Assembly: GCF_040802235.1 (NCBI RefSeq)
Contig: NC_133156.1
Location: 110,018,173 to 110,082,172, forward strand
DNA: 64,000 nt
Direction of reading: 5' to 3'
DNA from: Manis javanica
Lineage: Eukaryota; Chordata; Mammalia; Pholidota; Manidae
The position numbers and the translations under genes are program-made. This document shows positions 18,276 through 31,150 of the stretch, piece by piece. A model generated the notes under the pieces. That model was not told the DNA's origin, ran no database searches, and saw only the letters and a program-made list of their open reading frames with translations. Positions within the stretch are counted from its first letter, which is position 1. Each line of letters opens with the position of its first letter.

Positions 18276-20214
18276 CATGGATTTTTTATGCCTTTAATTT
18301 TTCTACTCATTTGTGTTGTGTGCAAGCATCAGACTGTAGCAGACTGAAAGTCAGACCAAAAAAATTGACAAACAAACCCCAAAGCACACCTGGCCTTTCT
18401 GATGTGTAGCTTGAACACTGCTCTGTAGGCACAACTGCAAAGCAGATCTGTTTCAAGCCCTTCTCTCTACCCTTTACCCTACTTTGTAAAAGCTTCCCAA
18501 CATGCCTGTCTAACCCTCCCTCGCCCCAGACACTTGAGATCAGGATTTGGCGGCACTCCCCTGGGTCCCTCCTTTATGGCCCACCACCCTGAGGACCTTG
18601 ATTTCTGTCCAGTAATGGTTCAGCTCATTTGGTAAATCACTCTGCTAACAATTATGGTGAAACTATGGTAGTCTTGAAAGTTGGAGTGGGGAAGGCTATT
18701 GTGGTGTTGTATGATGGCATTATGGCCAAAGTTCCCCAAAATATATAAATCCTACTTCCGATTCCAAATCCACGAGATACCTTAAAATGGATGAACCTGA
18801 GAGCAACTGCAGAAGAAAGAAAAGTATCCCTTGACTCAGACCTGGGGCTTTGGCCTTGACCTCAGTGCAGAGAAACAGGGAAAGCTGGAATGGGGCATAT
18901 GGAGCACCATCTAAGCTACCTAAGGTGGAATCCTTCAGGGAACTGCTCTATGACCGTCTCTTGGTGGAATGGTGGTGCTGATGAGAGCGGGATGGAGACA
19001 AATTTGTTTTATCTTCCTCAACCTTAACTTTTAATAAAAAATTTTAAACTTTTTATTTTGCATATTAATCATCTTCCTTTATTGAATATGAATGTATTTC
19101 CTATCCACCACTATTGAGGTAAGTAACACAATAGTCCTTTAACCTCTTCCTCCTTTACTCCTCCCCAAGTCAACTAGGAGAAAACTGGAGTGGACGAGAG
19201 GTACAATGGGTGAGCACAGGATCTTGGCATAAGGAGCCACCATGGGAAAACACCTCGGGAATTTGGCACATGGGGATTTCCTGGAGCTGGCTGCCTGGCC
19301 AGACACTGTTCTTATCTCCAATATTTCTCCCAGCTTCAAGCTCTTCTTTTCTTTTCTACTTCAGGGTGGTATTCAAAGTTTATTTTTACTGAGTTGAAAT
19401 GTTATGGGAGGGATGGGGAAAGTTCCACATGGGGTGGTCCCTGCAATATTCTGAGGCAGATCCAGAAAATACTGCATTCACACTGTCTGAACTATTTGTC
19501 CTAAAAGAGTTACACATGTGAAAATCCTTTCGGCAGGGACAACTGCCAAAGGAAGGTTTGCTGCCCTGACCTTCCTGCCAAGCTCCAGGCTTGTGGGGAC
19601 ACTGGCCTTGCACCAAGGAATTGAGGACTAAAGAGCCTCCTGGAGATTTAGGGAGAAAACTTGGCTCAATGCATTGGTCGGGTCAAGTGAAAGAAAGATG
19701 CCAAGGAAAGAAGGAAGGGTAAAGACCAAACGGAAAGTGGAAGCAAGAAGAGAAGGGCAGGAAATATTGCAGGGGAAAGAGGAAATGATAACTGAGGATG
19801 GAGACCTTGTAATAGAATGCTTCCATTTATATTTGAACATCTCTGATACTGTGATGATGTCTCCAGTCAAATATGTCATATTTATATACAGATCTTTACA
19901 TAGCAGATCTTTAGAAAGGAATAATATTATTATTCTGAAAGCAATTCAGTTGCTTAAATCAATCAGAATGGTTTTAGAAAGAAAATAAAGTCACAGCAGG
20001 CAAAATAGTAGGCATTTCAAAGGGGATAATCAGATTCATTAACAAGGGAAACAACAGTAAATGCTGTGGCCAACCTGGAACTCAAATGATCAATTGATTC
20101 GGTATCTTTAAGTTTTAATTTAGAATGAGTTCAAGTAAAAATTGTCATGTAGTTTTAAGTATGATAGAAATATATCTTTTCTGATTGACCAAGCAACAAC
20201 ACACATGCACTCAC

Positions 20215-20216
<2 letters not shown>
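18276..20216. other. Intergenic, no gene
   Basis: No host gene and no confident repeat. A purine-rich stretch lies at 19670-19800. Confidence 0.45.

Positions 20217-20250
<34 letters not shown>
20217..20250. repeat. (AC)17 microsatellite
   Basis: Perfect dinucleotide run of 34 bases; probably length-polymorphic. Confidence 0.95.
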
Positions 20251-20252
<2 letters not shown>

Positions 20253-21989
20253 GAATATCTCCCTCCCTTCCCCCACTAGGTCTGAATTCCTATCCTACTC
20301 TTTACCACACATAAATTCCAGGTTGAGCAAAGATTGTGTATGAAATAATTAAAAACACTAAGTGAAACAATAAATTAAAAATAATGTTTGTGAGGGGAGG
20401 GCACAAAGAAAACCATCAATAGATTAGAGCCTTTAAGACTTTAAGACTTATGTAAGGCGAAAAATACCAGAGGCATATCCAAAGACATGACAAAATGCTT
20501 GTCATTTGTATTAAAAACATTTCCCTGCAAAGATATTATCATTCATATATGAGGTGGTCTTAAAGATAAGTCATTAAAGAAGAGTAATAGTAAGTGGGCT
20601 CAATGGTGAGCAAATTGATATAAATGCAAAGAAAATAGTATTTTAGTTACATTTCCTCTTTATCTAGCATGTAAATAATATTTAAATACCTTGGTGTTTG
20701 TAGGACAAAAAAATGAAACACATTTCAGCTTTGCAATGCTTAGTAAGTATAAGTTTGATTTGCTAATTGCACAGCAACTACAACAAGTACTGAGAAAGGA
20801 CCAGGAAGCTGGGAAGAGATCAACTCACAAAAGCATTATCTACTCAATTCTCATTGTCAGTTGGTAAGTTGGTTGATAGGTTTTAGCCACCATGTAATTA
20901 TCATGCTATTTCTTTTAGATCTTGAACTTTGTAAATCCTCTTTCCTTCCACAACTTTCTTAATTCACCTCTTCTCTCCGAAGTCCAAAATACACACTTTT
21001 CGTTCTGACCAGAATTTTTGATCACTGGCCTTCTCACAGTTCAGCCCTGTCCACTAGCTCTCCTTTGGGCACATCTGACCTCTTACAAGCTGAACAAGAC
21101 ACTCATGTTAACAAGGCCCACATATCAACTCCAGGTTTCTTTACCCCCTTAACCATCCACTTTGGAACTGCTCAGCCCTACACCACCCTTACCATTTCTT
21201 TCTCAGATTCTAGCTTAAAGAGATCTGCTGTAAAGAATCATAGGACCTTAGCAGTCTGGGTCAAGAGTAAGGTGTTCCCTTTATTCTAGAAATTTTTTGA
21301 CTCATCTCTTACCCATTCTCTAGGTCACTAGACACAATAGCCTTTCCAGAATTTTTTCATCTTTCCCAGGAACCCTTTTCCAAATTTTCTAGACTCCATA
21401 ACTTCACCTTCTACTTCAGGTGTTGAAGGTGAACTGTGTCTCTTTACCTAACTTCTCAATCAGGAACACCTCCAGAGATGAACACCTCTATTCTTTTACC
21501 CTCTATCTTGGGGATTTAATCTTTTAATTATTTCTTTATATAGCAGCTTAAATTTCTACATCTTCACTAGCTTGTTCTTTCAATATTCATCCATCCATCC
21601 ACACCTACATTAATTTTGTGTGCAGACTCAGACCTATCCATGAAAGATACTCACTTGCACATGTTTGTTCCTCAGTTTATCATTCTTTTTCCTTCTTTCG
21701 TAATCAATTTCTTGCTCTCTCTTGTCTTCCTGACAAATTGTTTCATTTCTCACTGAATTAGTGAGACATGTTGTCAGTGAGTCTTGTGGGCTTTTCTCCA
21801 TCCTCATTCCCTTGACTTCTTTGCATCCTTTCACCTGCTGACCAACTTTTCCTTGAAGCCTTTGCCCTGACTCCGTCACACTCTCTGTTTGATGGTCTTC
21901 ACAGCTTTGATCACTATTTGTCTCTTTACTGACTCTTCCTTTTTCTGTTCTCCAAATTATTTCTGCAAGTCTCTTCTATTCTCTTTAGC
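20251..21989. other. Intergenic, no gene
   Basis: AT-rich to 20900, then a pyrimidine-rich segment (20930-21980) with many CTT/TTC tracts. No gene; I could not assign a repeat family. Confidence 0.45.
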
Positions 21990-22290
21990 CCAGGTTTTTC
22001 CAAAGCGTGTATAACAGAGCACTAGCCATACGAGTGATAATAGTTGTCCTGAGGAAAAAATATAGGTTCAGAAACATAGGCAATTAAACAAAGGTAAATG
22101 TAGTTTCATCTGCAGGACTTCTCAGAGCCTTTACATGCTACTGCTAAAGGTATTGTTACCCAAGGGGATATGTGTAGGTATAGTATGCTTAGTTTCTCAA
22201 ACTTGTTGGCCCACAGAACTTTCTTCTTATAGAGCCTTCCAAAGGACCCAGGTTCCATAGAACTCATGGTGGAAAAACTGCATTTTCTTG
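21990..22290. mobile_element. Probable non-autonomous hAT DNA transposon
   Basis: The ends look like imperfect terminal inverted repeats: CAGGTTTTTCCAAAGCGTG at the left and, inverted, GCAGTTTTTCCACCATGAG at the right. The interior carries ATAACAGAGCACTAG and, inverted, TTCTATGGAAC, as in MER-type hAT elements. No 8-bp duplication is evident, so it is old or the ends are slightly off. Confidence 0.45.
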
Positions 22291-24368
22291 TTTTCCACCC
22301 TGATCTCTCTTCATAATATAACTCTACCAACTTGTTCTTCAACTATTCTCCTTTTGCCTCTTTACTATTAAGAGAGAATAAATAAATGTCTACTCACTAC
22401 CTCTATGCCTTTCCAGCACTTACTCTTATTATTCAAGTCCTGTAGGAACTGCTACCTTCTCCACACTGTTGCCTAATCATTCCTGTTGGTGGTGCTTTTT
22501 CCCTCTTCCAAAAGAAAGAGGAAAGTTTAGAAGTAGTAATTAATATAGTGTCGATATTATTATGTCACTTATCATATTAAGCATATTCATCTCTGAGATA
22601 GTTATCTTCTTGAGGATTGTGTCTATGCAGTTTGTACCAGCAGGGAATGCTTTCAGCTGCAAGCAACAGAGAACCCAACCCAGTGGGACTTTAAGAGCTA
22701 GAAAATTCACTTTGTCATGTAACAAGAAGCTCAGGGATAGAGTGGCACCAGGGTTGATTAATTCAGTGGTTCAATGTTACTATCAAGATTCAGGTGTGCA
22801 TCCTCAGTCCCCATGCTCACTAACCTCAGGGTCCCAGGTGTCACATCTGGGTACAAGGGTAAAGAAAGGGAAGGTTAAAGTACCACAGCAATTCCTGTAG
22901 GTGTATTTTAGGATCTCATACCTTCTGCTGAAAAATGCTGGCACCTCTTCCTCCCACATTTTCTTGGACAGAACCAGATTACACACCTTCCTGAAACCAA
23001 TCACTGGTAAGTGGGGTGTGATTTCTCATTGAACTGGCCTTAGACACATCTGCTGAGTGGGGGTTTGGATCATATTTGATGAGGAATAGAGAGCTAAATA
23101 AAATAGGGGTTCTGTTAGCAAGATGGGCTTGGGAAGACATAGATTTATATCTTAATATCCTGTTAAGCTCCCCAGAGTACACTGCATTCTATGGATTTGC
23201 TAACTGAGTAAAAAGATGGACAGAGAGTTGTGCCAAATAATGTGCTTAGTCAAGATTCTATAACCTGTTACTCTTTTCTGACTTTCTAGGAGGGTGCTTC
23301 AAAATTTAAAGCATCAGAAGGAAAATTTATAGGTGAACATCTATAGTTACTATTCTATATTTGAATATTAAAGCCTTTTTTCCATCCCACAGTCTTAATC
23401 ACAGAAATGTCAGGAACCAGGAATATAATAGAGCCATTTTGAGTAAATGTCTCCAAGGGAATTCACAATGATAAAATCAAAATAACATAAAATAGATTCT
23501 AAATTAAGATTTTCATTTTTTTCATCAACAAAATTTTAATGTTTGAAGCTTCATTTTCTTTTCCCTTGTATTCAAGATAGCAACCATATATTATTGTAAG
23601 TGGTTTGATGCCAATAGTTGAATCAGTCTGATCTTTAATTTAGTATTTCCTCCAGACATTCTTCGAACATGTGTCAACAGGCAAGAATATGTTTCAAAAT
23701 CCACTTCTGTTTATTTCTCCCTTAATAAATAAAATGAAGTTTGAATATGGGTCTTTTACTTATCTCCATGCTTTCTGAAATTTTCATCTCCACCCAAAGT
23801 ATTCCTATTTCTCTTCATAATCCTCATACGCAAGGATTTATTGTCAGCAAATACCAACATCTCATAGCTTGAGAGTTTTTTAGGTGTTGCCATTTTACAG
23901 TGTATTTTCATTTTACTTAATCTTTTAAAAATACTTTTGAAAACTTTAAAGATTCAGAGGAAGCATCTCTAATGATGGGCTGTCAGGTATGGTGACAGGA
24001 ATGGAGTTAGAGTAGAGAATATTCCTTGTTTTGATTAAATCACACCACATAGGCATCACCCACTCTGGGTCCAGTAGAGGCTGGATCTATATATGATGCT
24101 CTGCTTTTGTATACTGTTGGGTAATTGAAAGCCAGAAGCCCCTGAGCTATTTAAAACTACCACACTAGAGTGCTAAGGCTAAGTTCTGCCCAAGACGTGT
24201 ATAGATTTGTGTGAGGTAGCCAGATAAATATTTTCAAGTTTGGACTTCAACCAGAGAGTACTCTTCTCACTGGAATGAGTTTTAAACACCTCTCTGATGA
24301 AGCAAAGAACATGAAGAAGGAGGGCCTCAGGAACAGTGTGGGCTTCCTTTTCACTGACTGTATTAACA

Positions 24369-24371
<3 letters not shown>
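22291..24371. other. Intergenic, old unclassified repeat at the left
   Basis: About 22625-22870 (TTTCAGCTGCAAGCAACAGAG and following) has the wording of a widespread ancient interspersed repeat that I cannot name; a related stretch lies at 54855-55120. The remainder is AT-rich with no gene seen. Confidence 0.4.

Positions 24372-24418
<47 letters not shown>
24372..24418. repeat. (AC)n microsatellite
   Basis: Perfect 47-base AC run. Confidence 0.95.
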
Positions 24419-24421
<3 letters not shown>

Positions 24422-27400
24422 GCCATTTCCAGGTAATATGTACTAAGAATACAGGAAGCTGAGCAGCGGGTAGTGATATTAGGGAAGAAGGCCCTTCTCT
24501 GAGTGACACTTCCCTTGTGTTACCAACTGCCAGACACCTGCTGTAAGAACAAAGTCTCATGCAGAGAGAAATCTAAGAAAAGTGTCCTTGTGACTCACTG
24601 GATAGGATCCAAGCCAGCAGGTTGCAGCACCAGCTGACAGTACTCAAAGGGCCCAACCCAGACCACAGCCAAGGATGCTTGGTGTAGGATCTAAATCATG
24701 GTGCTCAAAGTGTTTTATCAGAAGAGATTTTTGATAATTCCTAGCAAACCATCCCAGCCTTTCCATCCCAGACATCTAGAAAACTCTTCAGTGTTTGTTC
24801 TTCAGGTTTTTATTTATTCCCAGAATATTGTTTTGTGAAAATATCAGGAGAAATCTGGAGAGAGAAGACACGTGATGAGAAAGTCTCTGTGCATCCAAAT
24901 GACCAATCCTTTTGGAGAAAAGGGTTAGAAAAATTAATGTTGAATCTCTGGATCAAAAAACCAAATTAAGGTAAAACTATATTTTATTTAAAAAATTCTT
25001 CATTCTCAAGTTTTAAAGTAGCAAAAATAACCATTGGCAACAATTGGCATCTTGAAATATATTTTTAACCTACTAAATAAGGATTACTGTTCCAATGGGA
25101 AGACAAGGAATCAGGAAGTAGGCAGCCAGCATTTTTCCCAGTGCATCAGAGCGAAGCCAAAACTCCATAGTAATTAAGTAGTGAAAGCTAAGTGCCTGCT
25201 GAAATTCATTTCATAGACAAAGAATCAAGTTCTGGACACTAAACAAGGTCAACATGGAACATACATAGAAGAATTATCAGAATGTGGACAATGCAACTAA
25301 GAGACAAGAGACTGTTCAGTCAAGTCTACAACAGGGTTATTCTTGTTCTCCAATTCATCTGTAAACACCAGTTTTATGATGAACCTCATTAGTAATACTG
25401 TATAGTTGAGATACATATGCATTTGTGTGTGTATGTTTATATATGTGCCTTTCAAGGTAACTAACTATTTAGTCAACTTCATGTAATTGGAGTCAATCAT
25501 TATCAAAAGATTCTTTTATAGTTGAAAGTCCTAAGTTAAGGAAATAGCCCAGGTCGGGTTACCTACCCACTTGAGTTGGACGTCATAGTTCTGGTGTCCA
25601 TGATATATTTCTTTCAGGATGTTGTTTCAATAAAGTGTATGTATATCTGCTTGGATCACCAGTGTTAGAATCAGAGGATGTTATTTCTGAGAAGATACAT
25701 GTTTCAATCAGATCCTGTCAGGAAATAGAATGGAGTCAGGTGGTTCAAATGAGGAGACTTTACCAAAAGCACTACTCCCAGAGGTGTGGACAGGGCCAAG
25801 GGGTGGGAGGCACCGAGGGACTTGCAGCAGCAGAAGTCTTTGCTCCTGGTGACCTGGTGAGAGCTGAGTCATGGAAGAGGGTGCCCAATGGGAGCTATAA
25901 ACGTGGAGGGATATGCATCTGCCATAAACGCAGGCCTAAGCAGCGGAGGGGCTGAGAAGAAATGCCTTGGCCCCTCTCCTTCTCTGGTCCTTTGTTGGTG
26001 CCTCCCTCAGGCTAAACCCAACCACAAGCTGGAGGGCAAGGGAGCCACAGAGGGTACAGAGCAGGGCAGGAAAGGGCAGAGATTAGATTTGGGGTGGATA
26101 GGGCAAATGGGGCAAAACCACACAGTACCTTGGAAATCTGTCCTTTATGCTCAGTCCATAGCCAGGGCCCAGGTGGGCAGTGTGGGTACCAGGTACATGG
26201 CTGTATGAAGCAGTTTACACCGTGTAGAGGTAAGAATATACTTGTTAAAGGTGAATAGGCTGGCTTCTCCATGGAAACTCCAGTACTTGTGGCAATTAGT
26301 CCTGGTCAGCCTGTGATTATGACAAGAGGGGTTGGTGCTTCTCCAGCCATGAATGCATATAGGGGAATTCTGCAGCTGGCTGTGACATCCTAGAGCGGCA
26401 AGACTCAGTCCTCATTCCCCATCATGCCAGGAAAGACCAGCCTCTCCCCTAGCACGAATGCTGAGCTGGTGTTGAGCTACTGACATGTCACGTTGCTCTT
26501 GTATCCGGTCTCTGATCACACCAGGTAGGGAACTGGAGCTCCCAAGCTCTGTTTGGCTTTTGGTGCACTGCTCTAGGATGGGCCATGGGGAAACTGATCC
26601 CTCCCCCAGGGAGCTCTGCTCTGTTGCATGTAGTGCATATGTGTACTGCCTTCTCAGTTGCCTGGGTGTATGAGAGACCCAAGCAGGAACTGATAGGGCA
26701 GCCTTGGCAGCAAGGGTCTCTCTGCAGACACAGAGAGGCCCCTCACTCCCCAGCCCTCCTCCAAGATCTCCTCTACTCCCTTGCATGTCAGCTCATGAGG
26801 CCGCGATGACTGTGCCATCCCCCCTCCCTTGCTTTGCCAAGTGAGATGGTCAGTGGAATGCACACTGAGTGTGTGATCCAGCATGAGTGACATTACTGTG
26901 ATACCTCATCTGTGACTGGTGGGCAGACATCATGATGGGACGAAGAATTAAACAGGGAAAGCAAAACAGATGTGTCCATTAAAAAATAGTTACACAAGTG
27001 CCCTTGAATTAATTAGTAATATTTATTTGCAGTGTATTATGAATTGCTCAGTGATGTCTGTATTTATTTCTGTTTGCTTTGCAAGTTGCTCAGTTAGGTC
27101 TTGAATCCCTTCATCATAAGTAAGGGTTTGACTTCCACTCATTTTGACTGGGGGAGGGTATTGTGAGAAAATGTGGCTTTTTTATTATTCTACTGAAGCC
27201 CACTTTGTCAGGCATCCAAGTGGCTGTAGCAACTAAATCTCCTGTTGATTCTTCCTTAGGCTCCCTCCCTGAAAATTGGTGGGAGCAGATTATCATGAGC
27301 CCTGTGAAATGCACCTTTTGGTTGCAGAGGGGCAGTGAGTTGGAAGGCGCGCGTCTGTTCTTTGATCCTCTGTGACTTCTCTGATTCCGTGAGTCGGCGT

Positions 27401-27869
27401 GACTCATCTACTACGAGGCCTTGTTGTTTCACTCCCTTGGAAACCGTTGGACTGTTACAAATAAGGTCCACTCCTGGCAGTCTTGACCTTCAGTCTCAAA
27501 GCTGGAATTTGTGGACCGCAGAGCCCCCAGAACCCTGGAATGATGCTGAAGGCTCTTTCCACATGTACAAGGCCAAGTCTATAAAAATAAACCACTTAAA
27601 CAGTTCGGGGTTAAACTGACTTTTAACTGTATAAATTAAGCTTGATCGCCCCTCCCACCCCTGCGAGTAAATGGAATCAAAGGGTTTAGTGGGTGGAGAC
27701 ACAGCCTGAGCTTCTGTCACTTCCTGGGGACCTTCTCTATCCCTCCTTTTCCCATTGTGTACATCTACTTAGGTGCTCTAAGGAGACCAGGAGTCCCAGG
27801 GTCGTGGAGAGCTGGGGCAAAAGGGGGCATCTGGTGGAGGCCCAACCCAAGGTCATGTTGTTACCAACA
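24419..27869. other. Intergenic, no gene, repeat-like block 25690-26150
   Basis: 25690-26150 is GC-richer and reads like an ancient interspersed repeat (CAGATCCTGTCAGGAAATAG, AAGCTGGAGGGCAAGGGAGCC), family not assigned. 27240-27620 is unique sequence with clustered factor motifs, listed separately. No supported gene. Confidence 0.4.
27345..27420. promoter_or_regulatory. Candidate AP-1-type regulatory site between GZMK and ESM1
   Basis: A perfect AP-1 site TGACTCA at 27400-27406 sits 3 bases from a near-match TGAGTCG (27390-27396), beside a CpG-bearing GGCGCGCGTC at 27347-27356. The stretch is unique rather than repeat-derived. Enhancer function is only a possibility. Confidence 0.25.
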
Positions 27870-28055
27870 TATTTTGAGGGCTTGCTACCTGCCAGACAGT
27901 GCAATTCATGTGTCAGTTTAACCCTATAAAGTAGGTATCCTCTTGGGTTTTTGCACCTGGGGAAATCAAGCCTTAGCAACTTAAATGTCTTCAGTTTGTG
28001 CTGTTAATAAGTTGTATACTCAGGATTCAAACTTAAGTGATAGGACCCCGAATCA
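27870..28055 (-). mobile_element. Degraded MIR SINE
   Basis: GAGGGCTTGCTACCTGCCAGA, TTAACCCTATAAAGTAGGTA and AGTTGTATACTCAGGATTCAA follow the MIR order on the minus strand. Confidence 0.55.
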
Positions 28056-29369
28056 TACGTCCTTAGCCTCTGCTCTCTCTGGTGAAACAAATTAGTTGCA
28101 TCCACCTCCCGTTACTTCCTGACAGGGGAGCTGGGGCTCACAGGGAGTGTTGGGCTTGTGTAGGAGAAGGTTGCAGGGGCGGGAGGAACAGGGTAGAGAG
28201 GAAGGGATCTGACGAACTTTTCCATTAGTGTGCTAGTGATATAATGCTGGAATTGCTTCCAGCATTTTAATTTTAGAAGAGGATGAAGTGGGAGAGCACT
28301 CCTTAAAGCACCATGCTTGCAGCCCTGGGTAGGGCGGGAGGACAGTGGGAAGGGGGGAGGTCTGTCTGATTCACTGTCACTTGGAGGAGGGCTGAGGTTT
28401 GTGAGGGTGTCTCTGAAGTTTACTGATTTCTTCTTAGAGGCTATGCCACTTCTTGAGCCCCTTGGATGTGCAAGACTTGGGCCCAGCTCTGTGAGGACCA
28501 CAGCAGTGATCATAAAGTGGTTTCTGCCCCAGGAACTCGCAGGCCCCCTGCAGGTGAAGGATGGTGCTAGGAGTGCAGAAATGCCGAGTGCGGTGAGAGA
28601 TTAATTCTGGACCAGGGGAGGTCACACAGCCCCTGGCATTTCACCCTTGAAAGGTGAAGTGTTTTCATGGATGGAGAAGAGAGGTTAAGCGGGTGGATGG
28701 AGAGGAGGCTGAGGCCACATTTGTCATCGACTGTGGACACATTTGCCTTCAACCTGGTCCCTTTTTGTTTTCTATGAAGAGAAATATTAAGTAACTTATT
28801 AAACTGTAAATACTAATGTTATGTAACTACTACAAGGCAAAATTTAAAAACCACAGAAATCTAAAAAATATTTAGCTAAAAAATAAATTATTCCAAGTTA
28901 TTAAATGTTTCTTAACTCTGATTTCCTTGGCAGTTGAATAAACAACTGACCCCAGTTGCTTTTTAAATCATTTTCTAACTCTAAACTCAGAGATCTGGTA
29001 TATTTAGGGCTTGTAAGGCCTTCTGGGGCCATATTTATTGTTTCAGCCCATTCCTCCTGTTTTCCTGTATGAGAGATCTTGATTACCTGTTTGTTCCAGC
29101 TGCCCTGGCAGTGGGACTGTATGTGGAGGAAAGCATTACTTTGTGTTTCGAAGTCTTAGATTTTCCTTGAGTTGAATGAGAAGTTGAATGAGAAGTTGAA
29201 TGGGTATGCTCTGAAGGTGCATCCTGGCCCCAGAGGGGGAGCGTGGCTTCCTGCAGCAGGATGGTGTGGTTTTCCAACTGCCAGTGAACAGTGCTGAAGG
29301 CTCACTGTGCAGGATTGGTCAACAGAGTGAATCCCTCATAGTTTTTGTTGTTGCTGATGGTGCATTTAT

Positions 29370-29370
<1 letters not shown>
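28056..29370. other. Intergenic, short tandem repeat inside
   Basis: Locally GC-richer sequence (28100-28700) without a gene. At about 29170-29202 a 14-bp unit (AGTTGAATGAGAAG) is present two to three times in tandem. Confidence 0.5.

Positions 29371-29406
<36 letters not shown>
29371..29406. repeat. (GT)18 microsatellite
   Basis: Perfect 36-base GT run. Confidence 0.95.
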
Positions 29407-29410
<4 letters not shown>

Positions 29411-29960
29411 CAGCTAGTAAGAGGTAATCATGACAGACATGTCACACATACCCTCCTTTCTTCAAACAGCTTTACTATGTGGTTTCCTCTTGGGTCCCTT
29501 CAAAAGTGCCCGTCAGATATTTCCTGGGGGGATCAGATACCCTACATTTTCTTGTTTTCAGTATAGGCTCTTGTCTGGATGTGAGGTGCTTGCAAGGTGA
29601 TCATTCATGGCCTTATTTGAAGTTACATTGTTATGTTTGTAAAATGAAGGCACTAATAATAAAAAAATCAGTGTGAGTCAAAACTCATCAAATTATCCAT
29701 TTGCAATAATTGTTGATCCCTCGTAGACCAGCTTGTAGACTAGACCATAAGGTTGAGATTTTGATTTGCCATCTTGAGAACACTGAATACGGAAAGCCAT
29801 AAGTATTTTGTACTCCTTTCATTCTTGGAGACGTTGTTTGGTGTTTTATCCAGTGAGTACTTCCTAAATATATTTACAAAGGAGCCAGACTCAGCATGCT
29901 GTCTGGAAGTGGTGTGGACACACAGGCTTATGATCCACCGTTAGGAATATAAGCTGGGTA

Positions 29961-30066
29961 TGTGTGCATGTGTGTGTGTGTGTGTGCACTTTGGAACTTA
30001 GAGTGGGCTTTTCAGTGCATATATCTCACCCTAAATACATATGTATACACATATATATGTATATAT

Positions 30067-30097
<31 letters not shown>

Positions 30098-30110
30098 AAC
30101 ACATATTTTC
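29961..30110. repeat. Two GT/AC/AT dinucleotide tracts
   Basis: A GT tract at 29961-29987 and a compound AT-AC-AT tract at 30036-30110 lie within 150 bases. The phrase ATCTCACCCTAAA occurs after each (30025 and 30150), with matching flanks, so the tract region looks locally duplicated. Confidence 0.75.
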
Positions 30111-30984
30111 AGCACATATATTAAGTTTGGGATTTTCAGAACATAAATCTCACCCTAAAGTACCTCTGGTCTGATCAAGTTAGGATGATGTTTGAATAAA
30201 GTTTTTGATTTCATGATGTGAAGTTCTAATAAAAGATTAAAGATTGGTACAATAATTCACTCTACTGCTAAGCACACTGTTGATGGTGGGTCAACAGAAA
30301 TAAAAGCAGGTCTGTTTATTTAGACAATTACCGTATTTCATAGAATCTGGGATGTTGTCAGTAGAATATGTGCCATTATTTTATATATCATTAAGGAAGA
30401 AAAATATTTTTCTAACATAATGCTTTATATCACTATAATTTTTATTTATACTTATTGGAAGCACTATTTTAGACTTATCTGGATACAGATTTCTATCATT
30501 TAGACCTTTTGACCATTCATAGGAAGGAAATATAAATTCAATAAATTGGTATATTAGCCAATTTCTAAATGACTTCACATTCATACCTGAACCTTTTGAA
30601 TCTCAGGTCCATGTCACATATTTTTCACAGATGCATGGCTCCAGGGTCATCAAGATCATGAGTAATGCAGCATTTCTTAATGCTTCATCCACTATTGTCT
30701 TTGAGAATCTCTTCTAAGTGATTGGTACTCATACCTCAAGTTTTGATGTGCATATGTAGACAATGATAATTACATCCCAGTAGCTGTATCCCAATGCTGT
30801 TAATGTGTGAAGATGTGAATCTTAGAATCAGCAGAATATGCTAAAAAAAAAATGAGGTGCCTAATATAGTTAGAATGTATAGGTCAGTCACTCAAAGATA
30901 AGGCTTTTCCTATCAGAAATCTCCAGAGTAAAGATTAAGCACTAATTTTGCTAGCATGAAGAGATGTGACTGGAAGAAACTATT

Positions 30985-31150
30985 AGTCTAGAGGTTTCTT
31001 AAATTTTTGAGTTTGTCAAAATTAAGTGGCTTAGTTGTTAAAAATGTTGATTCCTAGGCCCACCCCAGATCCACCAAATTGGAATCCCTGACTGTGGCAT
31101 TTTGACAAGCTCCCCAGGACACTCTGAGCAGATGGTTTGGGGAGCAGTAC
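30985..31150. mobile_element. MER5A-like hAT-Charlie element
   Basis: TTGTTAAAAATGTTGATTCCT, AGGCCCACCCCAGATCCACC, AAATTGGAATCCCTGACTG and TTTTGACAAGCTCCCCAGGA are in MER5A order. This is one of the clearer DNA-transposon fossils in the window. Confidence 0.7.
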
